This document shows, one piece after another, positions 1 through 7,849 of a DNA stretch of 11,444 nucleotides. The position numbers and the translations under genes were made by a program. The stretch's first letter is position 1; each line of letters starts with the position of its first letter. The notes below the pieces were generated by a model. That model did not search any database, was not told the origin of the DNA, and saw only the letters and a program-made list of their open reading frames with translations. This stretch comes from Gonium pectorale (lineage: Eukaryota; Chlorophyta; Chlorophyceae; Chlamydomonadales; Volvocaceae): assembly GCA_001584585.1 (NCBI GenBank), contig LSYV01000079.1, positions 2,726 through 14,169 on the forward strand, in the 5' to 3' direction.

Positions 1-1
1 C

Positions 2-656
2 CCCGGCACGGATGGCCTCCCGTACGAGGTCTACAAAGCCCTGTGGGGCGCCTTGGGCCCCCTGCTGCTGGCAGCCGCCAACGCTGCGTACTCTGCGGTC
101 CGGCAAGCACCCCAAGACAACCCAGAGCCCGCAGTGACAGCGGCCCTGCCCCACAGCTGGCGCGAGGGGGTCATCACGCTCATCTACAAAGGCCGCGACC
201 TACCACGGACGACCCTGGACAGCTACCGGCCCATAACCCTGCTCAACGCCGACTACAAGATTGTGGGCAAGGCCATCAGCAACCGCCTGCAACCCGCCCT
301 CGACGAAGTCATCGACCCCCTACAGACTGCCTTCCTGGCCGGGCGCGACATCCGCGACAATGTCCTGTACCATCAGTTCCTGATGGAGTGGCTCAAGGCC
401 TCAGGGCAGCCTGCGGCGCTGCTCATGCTGGACATCGAAAAGGCCTACGACAGAGTTCATCGGCAGTGGCTTCACAAGACGGCGGCGGCCATGGGGTTCG
501 GCGCCCACACGCTCAGCTGGTTGCAACTGCTGACGGCAACGGGAGACGCCAGTGTCATCATCAACGGCCATCGGTCTGATCCCTTTCCAGTCCGCAACGG
601 CCTGCAGCAAGGAGCGCCCCTGTCGCCGGTCCTGTGGGCCATCCAGCTGGAGCCCA
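2..656 (+). pseudogene. LINE (L1-type) reverse transcriptase fragment, truncated at both ends
   Basis: This open frame enters from the left edge and encodes the middle of a non-LTR retrotransposon reverse transcriptase. It starts with the PGTDGLPYEVYKALW block typical of L1-like RTs, then SYRPITLLNADYKIVGK and the QTAFLAGRDIRDNVL region. Motif A is LDIEKAYDRV (about 428-457), with the first catalytic aspartate present. Motif B is GLQQGAPLSPVL (from 599). The RT similarity ends abruptly at about 656, after an LEP that normally leads toward motif C. The YxDD box, thumb and C-terminal parts are missing, and the frame instead runs into a simple K/D/R-rich repeat up to a stop near 763. A complete element would also need an upstream endonuclease, which lies outside the window or is lost. 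The fragment cannot be an active polymerase. Confidence 0.9.
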
Positions 657-699
657 GAAAGAGCAACCGCAACCGCAAACACACCGAACAGGACAAGGA
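657..699 (+). repeat. 43-bp dispersed repeat, copy A
   Basis: This begins exactly where RT similarity ends. It matches 1942-1984 at 40 of 43 positions in the same orientation. Internally it is built of short degenerate units (GCAACC, then GGACA-like steps), and copy A continues into an AGGGAC-type run to about 712. It could be the end of a non-autonomous element or a microsatellite-derived filler at a breakpoint. Confidence 0.8.
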
Positions 700-790
700 C
701 AGGGACAGGGACCGAGCCACCTCAAGTCCAACACCGGCTCGGAACCAAACGCACAAGGGCTGATGACACCCTGGCGTGAAAACTGACCGC

Positions 791-812
791 CTGAGGACCG
801 TCTGAGGACCGT
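791..812 (+). repeat. 11-bp tandem duplication
   Basis: Two exact adjacent copies of CTGAGGACCGT lie at the downstream edge of the antisense LINE fragment, preceded by a decayed partial copy (CTGACCGC). It probably arose by slippage. Confidence 0.75.
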
Positions 813-1246
813 CTGGTGCCTGGATGAGCGAGCTGAGCAATGGTCTTGGCCATCAGGGCGTCAGCGTAGGACTGCAGGTCGATGTGGCCGATGCCGCCGT
901 CTTCCCATTGCAGGCATGCGACCGGCATGGGATGAGCCGGGCATGTCCTCTGGTCACGACGCTGACGTCTTCTGGTAAGTTGGACCACGCCACGAATCCG
1001 TACACCAGCTGTGGCGGTGAGGGTTGCACGAAAGAGAGACGATAGTCCAGCGTGTTGCCCAAGACCTGCTTGGCCATGTGCGACCGCTCCACCATGCTAA
1101 GATGGTGCTGTCTCCACCTGGCCGCCAGCTGCTTGAGGCGCCCTAATTGACCGTGGAAGCAGATGCGGGCGATGAGGCTGGCGTCCTGTTGCTGTGCCTG
1201 CTGCTGCAGCAGCTGCTCCGGTTGCAGCTGCTGTTGCCTATGCTAC
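800..1246 (-). pseudogene. LINE reverse transcriptase C-terminal (post-thumb) fragment, frameshifted
   Basis: Read on the minus strand, this starts after an in-frame TAG near 1247 with a glutamine-rich run, then encodes RLKQLAARWRQHHLS, MVERSHMAKQVL and YRLSFVQPSPPQL. This is the usual 'rW..h.LSl.gR.h.AKQVL...l.Y..sF..PP' pattern that follows the palm in plant and algal LINEs. A frame change somewhere about 925-995 is needed to continue into LQWEDGGIGHIDLQSYADAL and MAKTIAQLAHPG, the 'GG.g..dl..q..AL.aK....L..P' block. With the frameshift and an upstream stop it is dead. It faces the RT fragment at 2-656, and the two cover complementary parts of one protein, so they may derive from one family or one rearranged copy. 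Confidence 0.75.
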
Positions 1247-1941
1247 TGCTGTGGCTTCTGGGACTGTCAGCGCTCGGGATGCACTGGGGCTGGTGATGGT
1301 CCCACGTCATCGTGAGGATCCCTCTGCGATGGGAGGCCAGGGCTGCGTACTGCGTGGCCAACGCATGCCCATGGTAGCGGGGAGGAAAGAGTCCGCAGGC
1401 TGGCAGCGACCTCGGCCAGGACGTCCGGGAGAGTGGCGGGGCTTCACCACCAGGTCGAGGCATCAGCTACCGACCGGGTCGCCTGGGACGTGCTGGGGTT
1501 GGCAGCGGAGCCGCTGGTGTGGAGCAGGTGTTCGGGGCTCCCCAACCTTTTCCGTACCCAAGCCGGCTGAAACCTTCGTACATCCCCAAGGGACTGCTGA
1601 GGCTGCTCAGATGTCACGACATCCCGCGTGCACGGCGCGGTATCGCCGGCAGCCACCCCATTCTTCCAATCGGCAAAGGTAATTAATGCTCGAGATGGCA
1701 GGATCGGTATCCCGTAGCGCTAGGAGCTGCTGTTGGGACTCCTGGTGCGGAGCTGTACGACACGCTGACTGCCGCGTCGGGGTTGAGGTGCCCCTAGTCG
1801 GCTGTTGGCCACGGTGTGGCGCGACCACCGTGTGGTGTGACACAGAGTTTGTTCTCGATGTGATCGGTTACAGAGATGAGGGACGAGACCCGACCACCTG
1901 GGGCTAAAGTAAGCAGGGAAACCACAAGAAACCGCCGAGAC
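1247..1941. other. Unassigned stretch, probably transposon debris
   Basis: I find no gene I can name here. A plus-strand frame without a start codon is open from about 1380 to 1682; its second half reads like protein (SRLKPSYIPKGLLRLLRC, then IPRARRGI), but I cannot match it to a family. A competing plus-strand frame over 1430-1560 also looks codon-like (DRVAWDVLGLAAEPLVW). The local CTG/CAG richness near 1195-1235 is the glutamine-rich part of the neighbouring LINE fragment. Decayed retroelement sequence is the simplest reading. Confidence 0.4.
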
Positions 1942-1984
1942 GAAAGAGCAACCGCAACTGCGAACGCACCGAACAGGACAAGGA
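1942..1984 (+). repeat. 43-bp dispersed repeat, copy B
   Basis: This is the same-orientation partner of 657-699, with three substitutions in 43 bases. The match ends after the shared ACAGGACAAGGA. The two hairpins at 2036-2104 follow within about 50 bases, so this copy may mark the edge of a small non-autonomous element. Confidence 0.8.
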
Positions 1985-2035
1985 GAAGAGGCGCTTGCCC
2001 AGATCCGGATACGAAGGGTTGGATTTGCTCGCCCG

Positions 2036-2104
2036 ACCCTTTCTTTACTCGTTCGCGAAAGGGTGCGTTAAAACGGCTAAAATCTCAGCTGTTCTCTCAG
2101 CTGA
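2036..2104. repeat. Two adjacent perfect hairpins
   Basis: Hairpin 1 has 8-bp arms ACCCTTTC (2036-2043) and GAAAGGGT (2057-2064) around a 13-nt loop. Hairpin 2 has 7-bp arms TCAGCTG (2085-2091) and CAGCTGA (2098-2104) around a 6-nt loop. Hairpins in tandem close to a dispersed repeat suggest a transposon terminus, but no target-site duplication was identified. From 2105 to about 2325 I see nothing else recognisable. Confidence 0.6.
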
Positions 2105-2338
2105 AAGGAGTTGAGCCCGACGGTAGCGCCTCCCTTACCGCCTTACGTGTTACGCAGCATCCCGTACATGTTTGCTTGCATGCCTCATCGATACCCAGCC
2201 AGTAATAGCAGTCTCCGAGGCAACAGGGTCTGCTGCATCATGCCTGACACAGGCCTTTGGCTGGGGCCATGAGGCACTTGCTGGCTCGAAACTGCGCTCC
2301 TCTCACCGAACCTACACACACTGCGAAGCTGGGAGAGA

Positions 2339-2343
2339 TTACA
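2339..2343 (-). terminator. Putative poly(A) signal (TGTAA) of the NUDT5-like gene
   Basis: On the minus strand this reads TGTAA, the usual poly(A) signal of chlorophycean nuclear genes. It is the first such pentamer downstream of the TGA at 2794, giving a 3' UTR of roughly 470 nt. The assignment rests on position and motif only. Confidence 0.5.
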
Positions 2344-2793
2344 TTACCGTATTGGTGATGCAACTCCTCACCGAAACACAGTCCCAAACACAGTCGAAAG
2401 AGTAAAATAGCCAGAATGCGCACATGGTGAACCGGACGGGGACAAAGATTATGCCCCTGTATCGTAATTAGACATAAATCATCCTCGCGGGGCAAAAGAC
2501 CGGGATTGAATTCTACACCGCATATCCAAGGGTGCAACACGAGACCTGGGGCCCATCCCTGCACCAAGGCAAGTAAGCAACTAGCAAATGAACCCGAGAG
2601 TCGACTCCCAGCAGGACCCAATGAAAGGCTTTATCCAAGCTCCCGTGCGCTTGTGGATGCATCACCCAGGGTTGCAACCTGGGGTTGTCATTGCGCAAGG
2701 CAGGCTCTTCTTTCCATCAAGCGGTACACGCCATCCAGTTAGGGGTTGTTCGAAACCCACGCGAGCAAGTAGTACGATGGGAAGCGGATCCTC
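2344..2793 (-). other. Likely 3' UTR of the NUDT5-like gene
   Basis: This non-coding stretch lies between the stop codon and the nearest downstream TGTAA. It contains an imperfect palindrome centred on GGTTGCAACC (about 2665-2684), with CCCA and TGGG flanks that could form a stem in the transcript. No other gene is visible in it. Confidence 0.45.
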
Positions 2794-5700
2794 TCACGTC
2801 AGGCTCTTTTTGAGGTGCACTTGCATCACGAGCAGCACGGCGACAGCCGAGCAGCTCGTCAGAACAACACCACATCCCATCGCCACCGGGTCAACAGCCG
2901 CCCATCGCATCCAGCCACGCCAGTCCAGAAGGCCACGCGCTGTTGCCACCGCAGCCGGGAGGCCGTTAGGGCCCCTGAACCGCCTCCATGGGCCCGGATT
3001 GGCATTGCTGCCAGCAAAGCCCTTTCGGCCACCGCCTCCCACGGTGCTCCGGCGTTTGGGTGGCAGCTGCGGAGCCCCCCTGGGCGCTTGAGAGCTCCGG
3101 TCGCCCCTCCACCGACGCTTGTGGCGCCCGCGGCCCAGCTCCCCTCCGCGGCTGGCCTTGTGGGGGACAGAGGAATCCTCAGGAGCTTCCCATCCAGGGC
3201 GCAAACCGGTCGCTGCGATTGCGCCGCCCTTTGCTGCTTCGCCACGGCGCGTCCAATCGAAGATGGTTCCGTGCTCCTTCCCTGGCCCCGTAGAATCCGC
3301 CTGCACCGCCGACTCAGCGCTGCCGCCCGAGCTGCCCAACGCTCGCCGGGACGAACCCGGAGAGTTGCCCCAGGGCTTCCTGGTCAGCTCCCCGCTCACG
3401 GCGCCCACAACGCTGTTAGGGGCGGGGTATGAGATGGCTCCACCGTCCGTGCGCGCGCTGCCAGCAAGCTGCAGCCCCAGCGCTAAGGCGTACAGTCGAT
3501 TGTCGAGCACACAGCTCGGGCCATAGCGCTGCTGCAGATTGATCAGGCCATCCAGGAGGGTCCCGTACGGCAGCAGCTCGCATTGGAGGACTTCCCCAGC
3601 CTCGGGGCGGGCTTTGGCCCCTATGTTCTCGGGCGCGTCACCGTCCACATGCACAGTGGCCATCTGCGTCCGATGAGGGGTCCGACATGTTCGCTTGTGT
3701 CATCCAGCAGACATCTTTCAAACGCTGGCATGAGCTGTGGGTAAGAGACGACTGTAACCCTCACGAACCATGCTGCACAGGCAGGATGCAGGTCGGATAC
3801 AGCCCACGCCTCGAGAGATGCATACCTTGCAACACGAATTGGTCATGCCCGCACTCTCGGCCAGTGGCTGCGAAACCGAAGTCACGATACCCGTGTAGCC
3901 TGTAGGGGGAGGCACGAGCACCTAAGGTATGCAGTTTAGAAGGGCAGCCAGCACAGCTGTAATCAAGCCGCAGCAGCCTCAACATGCCTGCTATTCTCTC
4001 CGGCAGAACCTTTGCCGCTCGGTTGGCGTTTCTCGAAATGAGTGCAAGCAAACCTCGGCACGTACATCAGCGTACCCGCGAAGCGTCCCCATTGAGTGGC
4101 TTACCGATATGCTGCTGGGGCGCAGTCCCTTTTACCTCCCGAAACCAGCCGTGCAGGGCCGCACTGTCGCACGGTTTTGCGTACATCTATCCCCAAAGGT
4201 GTTTATCGACCAGCCAAAGTCCTATTGGGCTGCAGTGCCACACGCCCACATACTCCGCTGGCTGCAGCGCACCTGTCTCCTCTTGCAGCTCCCGCACGGC
4301 AGTCTCCTCCACCGTCTGCCCTTGCTCCACCAGCCCGGCCGGTAGCTAGCGGCCGATGTAGGAATGCGGGCCAGATGCAGGCGGTGCAATAGGTGCACAG
4401 ATGGAGGTAAAGGCAAACGATACGGGCAGGGCTTCGTTGGCGAGGTTGCACGTCACCTCAGGTATTGCGTCTCATTGTGCTCGCGACTGTGCATTCGTGC
4501 AACAGTCCCTTTCCACACAACAAGCCTCCCCACGACTCGTCAGCAAATGGACGTGACCCTGACCGTGTCCTGACCGTGTCCCACCAGTCAGCAGCGCTCT
4601 TGAGTAGATACCCGTGAGACCCGAAAGCCCACGCATGCGTGCACACACCTCGATTACCGGGCAGTTCAGAGGCGGCCTGAACTGCACCACCACAGGCACC
4701 ATCGTGGGACGCGACCGGGACACAACCTGCGATGACGGGTGCAATCGAGGAAGGCAAGACGCCAAACTGGGCGGGTGAACGGGCCGAGCCAGGCGCGCCT
4801 GCGGACTCTCTACAGGGAGTCATCGCTTGGCAATGAGGGGAGCGGACCTTCAATCAGCATTTAATAGGGCATCGCTTACTTCAAAGACCTGTTGCAGTGG
4901 TTGCTGCTGTACGTGCAGGAAGGCTTCCAAGTAGGACTTCGTAACCGATGCAAGCCCGCGCGACTCCAGACAGAATACGACCTGTTCATTGTACACCGTG
5001 CAGGACTGCGCGGGAATCCGACTGCCAGCAGTTCCTGGCCTGACTCAGGCGCGTTGAATAGGTTGAGTCAGTGTTTTCCCCGCCCTTGCCAGAAGACATG
5101 CTTTGTGCTCGAAGGTACCGGTACTCCGTCAACCGTTAAAACCGTTGCAAGCGGCGCAGGACGCAAAGCTGAAACCGAGTGTCCGCTTGGAGCTCGTACA
5201 GACACGGTGGTGCCCGTACACGAGTCCACCTGTCCATAAGCTCACCTTGGCCAGGACGGATACACCATCGCAACCGGTCATAACCTTGCCTTGGCTGCGT
5301 CGCTCCACGGACTCCCAGGTGAACGTCCTGTAGGCAACATGGCAAGCAATTCATTTTTGTCAAATTCAATGCAACAGCAAGATATATAGCCAAGGACACG
5401 GCGACGCATGCTGGCAGGCGAATGACTTGCGCCACGTGTCGTGCACTAACCTTCCCATGGGATCTTGATACTGGTGAACGAATGGTGGTGTTACGCCAAT
5501 GCAGCATTGCAGGTCCACCATGTAAAAGGGTCGCAAGGGGTACGAGGATTGAGGTACGTGATGGGCCAGGGGCATGGAGGGCGAATCCTTCTAAAAGTAT
5601 GCAGAGGCGACAGCTTTCCTACAACCGAGCACTGCGCAGGTGGCGGCTCCAACAATTGGGCAACACATACGGGCTTGCAGGTTCTGGCAGGGTTTGGCTC

Positions 5701-6026
5701 GCGACCTTCAACCCTTCGTGTTGCGTGGCTTGCTGGCTAAAGCTCAGGCCTGCTTATGGAACGATACCGGTATGCTCCAGCTGATGACACCTCACCTTGA
5801 GGGAGTACAGGCCCAGCCACTTGAAACCGGGTGGACTGCAGTCACACCGGTCCAGCACCCGACAAGCCGCCCATCGAGAATGAGCCACCTCCCCGCTACC
5901 TCCTGCGATGCCCGCCAGGTGGCATGCACCCTCGGCTTCTGGTGTCGGTGATGGCTGCTGCGGTGCGATGTCGACCCATGCCAGCTCCGCTGGCGCCTGG
6001 CTGACAGCTGGCGGCTCGTCTACCAT
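2794..6026 (-). CDS. NUDT5-like: NUDT5/YSA1-type ADP-sugar (ADP-ribose) pyrophosphatase with C-terminal membrane-anchored extension, seven exons
   Basis: Predicted Nudix hydrolase; the family cleaves ADP-ribose and ADP-sugars to AMP plus sugar phosphate. Proposed exons: 6026-5796, 5470-5451, 5327-5246, 4726-4649, 4345-4273, 3899-3826, 3663-2794. All introns are GT-AG, all junction phases agree, and the product is 475 aa. Family landmarks visible in order: KW (W70) and TWESV (W88), matching the stacking tryptophans of human NUDT5; QFRPP (R128); the Nudix box from G141, with REL at 155-157 and EETG at 159-162, keeping metal-ligand glutamates E156 and E160 but with Q147 replacing the first consensus Glu; a loop ending AGMTN; and E210 in an AGE context, aligning with catalytic E166 of NUDT5. 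The fold should end near residue 250. Residues about 252-444 are Gly/Ser/Arg-rich, then a hydrophobic span at 445-468 ends seven residues from the C-terminus. ATG 6026 is the first after an in-frame TAG and has A at -3 and G at +4. The N-terminal 65 residues are unassigned. Family identity is firm; the extension is less certain because a GTGAGC inside exon 7 could be a donor. Confidence 0.88.
4273..4345 (-). other. Exon 5: Nudix box
   Basis: This encodes LPAGLVEQGQ then TVEETAVRELQEET, and ends one base into the Gly codon completed by the next exon (GY). It is preceded by a CTAG acceptor, less common than CAG, and followed by ACAG|GTGCGC. The box follows G-x5-E-x7-REUxEExGU except for Gln at the first Glu position. 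Confidence 0.88.
4560..4581 (+). repeat. 11-bp tandem duplication in intron 4 of the NUDT5-like gene
   Basis: Two exact adjacent copies of TGACCGTGTCC lie inside the intron spanning 4648-4346. It has no apparent effect on the flanking exons. Confidence 0.7.
5451..5470 (-). other. 20-nt microexon (exon 2) of the NUDT5-like gene
   Basis: This is flanked by CACCAG before it and GTTAGT after it on the minus strand. It encodes YQDPMG plus two bases of an Arg codon. The preceding exon ends phase 0 at ...YSLK and the next begins with the single G completing the Arg codon, then TFTWESV. The joined spacing from KW to WESV is identical to that of human NUDT5, which strongly supports the tiny exon. Confidence 0.85.
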
Positions 6027-6289
6027 GATGTCCAAAGGTTGCTGTGAATGTATGTATCTCTAGGTTATCCAGGCCGGAACTCAGGAACTGCCTCGCAAAA
6101 ACTGGCTCTCTTTGCTGAAAGTTCTTCACGTTCAGTAGAACTGCTTAGTCGACCCGATCATGCGCTCTCTTCTGACGCAGAGTGAACTCCAGTTGCGCTT
6201 TGTGCCTAGCTGGAAGTTTGCTTACACCACGCTGAGAAATCCGTACCGGTAATGCATATACTGCGTTCGCACGAGCAAGGCAGGTCAGT
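6027..6289 (-). promoter_or_regulatory. 5' flank / probable 5' UTR and promoter of the NUDT5-like gene
   Basis: This is the non-coding sequence upstream of the ATG at 6026. An in-frame TAG near 6063 limits N-terminal extension. A TACCGGTA palindrome lies at 6244-6251. I see no clear TATA box. Confidence 0.4.
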
Positions 6290-6460
6290 TAGCCAACCGT
6301 CGTACGGCGTACCGTGTTCTTCCATCGTTTTGGCGGTCTGAAGATCCAGGACGCGTCCTTTGAGCTGGGCGCTGTGGCGCGGTGGTTCCTACTGCAGCCT
6401 CGCGCGGCGTCAAGCGTGTGCCTAGCCATCCACAGCAGGTCCACTCAGTACCCACATAGC
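6290..6460 (+). pseudogene. Possible LINE reverse transcriptase C-terminal scrap
   Basis: The plus-strand frame reads FHRFGGLKIQDASFELGAVA then RWFLLQPRAAS. This resembles the 'GGLgi.d...el.A...rWll..L.P' block near the C-terminus of LINE RTs and is GC3-rich. There is no wider domain context, and no stretch long enough for a firm call. It would be a sense-strand counterpart of the block in the fragment at 800-1246. Confidence 0.3.
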
Positions 6461-7151
6461 CCGGAGAGTTGGAAATCGGGGCAAGGGCGAACATTCAGTT
6501 AAACAAGTAGGGGAAAAGCTTCCTTGAAGCGTGGTAAAGGGCGGAGCCCCGTGAGACCGTACCGGGGATTTCGGTGGAGCGTGTATGTGTACCGAAGGGC
6601 ATACATGGGCAGGGGCAACCGGTTTGACATGAGACCCGATCCCGCACGCACCCGCCGTTCGGGGTAAGGGAGCGAGAAAGAGAGGCAAATCATGTCAACC
6701 CGTTATGAACCCCAGTGTTTGTCCGCAAGTGGGCACCGACGTTCATTAGAGAAGCCCCGCTTGGCTTGTGCGGGTTTAGTCGTGACCGTGCCGGGTCCAT
6801 GAGTTGACAGAGATAGAGGGAGCCCGCCTCTACGGCCATCCACACCCGAAGGCGCGACTTTTCCAGTAGGCATAACAGTCAGCGTGATTGCTCAATGGGT
6901 AAGGATGGAGAGGGTCGTTTTCATGCTCTGGTTTGGCGAAGCCTACTGCAAACCCAGTGAGGGCAAAGTGCCGTACGTTCGTACGTGTTGTGACACGGCC
7001 GCTCGGCTTGGCGCCTTACAAAACGAGGCCAACAGGACAACAATCCTGCCAGAATCTGGGAAAAACCTTGCTGCCAGAGCGAGGAAGAGACTAGGAGCGA
7101 GCCAACCGAAGACCACATCATGTCGAGGCTACGGGGGCGCAACGAGACCAC
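6461..7151. other. Intergenic stretch without a recognisable gene
   Basis: This lies between the 5' side of one gene and the probable 3' end of the next. The section 6480-6850 has the look of non-coding repeat DNA, with short stems such as CCCGC/GCGGG around 6755-6775 and a direct CGTACG pair near 6974-6987. I could not identify terminal repeats, a tRNA or a coding exon. Confidence 0.4.
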
Positions 7152-7163
7152 TGTAACGTTACA
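7152..7163. terminator. Palindromic TGTAACGTTACA, poly(A) signal on both strands
   Basis: This is a perfect 12-bp palindrome, so TGTAA occurs on the plus strand (7152-7156) and on the minus strand (7163-7159). The minus-strand copy is the first TGTAA downstream of the FBXO31-like stop codon and would give a 3' UTR of about 690 nt. No plus-strand gene ending here was found. Confidence 0.45.
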
Positions 7164-7849
7164 TGGTAGATACCAAGAAATACATAAAGAGATGGAGAGA
7201 GCAAGGGCATACCGCACATCCAGCAGGCATACCACATGTCGTACAAGCTCCGGAACCAGCACAAACACAGATGCGGCGGTACTATAGATTTCTCTTAACC
7301 CCGACACAAGCAGACTCAACTAATGTACTAAGATATATACCGTCGCAAGAGCTAGCAGCCAAACTAACAACAGTGTCCAGCAACATTCTGTGAATTGTTG
7401 AACCGGTAATCATCAAAACATCAGCTGGAGGCAGCCGCTGCAACTGCAGATAACATCCAACACACTGAACTAAGCCACGTGCCCGGGGCACTCAGGGGCT
7501 AACCATCCCAAGGAAAGCGCAAGAGCCATCTAATGTAAGATCACATTAATCCACAATAATCCACATGCATCTTCAGGGCTCGCCACCCGTTTGGCCATGC
7601 CAATTATCTTGCAGGTGGCCTCCGGACCTGTGACCCGATGCCGCATCATGCCCCTGTGCAGCGCCCACGAGCATGGGCGGCATCCCTCAACGGAAAACAA
7701 TGCTTTGGCAGTCAGCGCCTGTCTGTGTGCGGGTGTGCACGACACGCTGGAATCACTTCGGCAACCCTTCCCGCAAGCCGCAACCCCGCCTGGCGCAACA
7801 GACTTCCAAACCCTGCACCTTCTTGCCCCCGCTTGCCTGCCTGCATCCC
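7164..7849 (-). other. Likely 3' UTR of the FBXO31-like gene
   Basis: This is a non-coding interval between the stop codon (7852-7850) and the nearest downstream TGTAA. It is noticeably more AT-rich than its surroundings, especially about 7160-7400 and 7520-7570. It contains a perfect 6-bp-arm hairpin, TAATGT (7531-7536) with ACATTA (7543-7548), and next to it two near-copies of TAATCCACA. Confidence 0.45.

Noticed and set aside
2..1246. Classic twin-priming inversion of a single LINE insertion
   Set aside because: Twin priming inverts the 5' part next to a sense 3' part. Here the 5' part is sense and the 3' part inverted, so the simple model does not fit.
2815..3526. Long plus-strand open frames of 100-205 codons
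   Set aside because: They lie opposite the terminal exon of the NUDT5-like gene in very GC-rich DNA where stops are rare, and show no family motifs or sensible codon use.
2794..3663. Stand-alone single-exon gene of 289 codons starting at ATG 3663
   Set aside because: Its first 65 residues continue the NUDT5 fold directly from exon 6 across a phase-0 acceptor (CGCAG|ATG), so the ATG is better read as an internal Met at residue 187.
7163..7393. 76-codon plus-strand frame beginning MVDTKKYIKRW
   Set aside because: It lies in the AT-richer probable 3' UTR of the FBXO31-like gene, has no recognisable domain, and codon use does not resemble the genes here.
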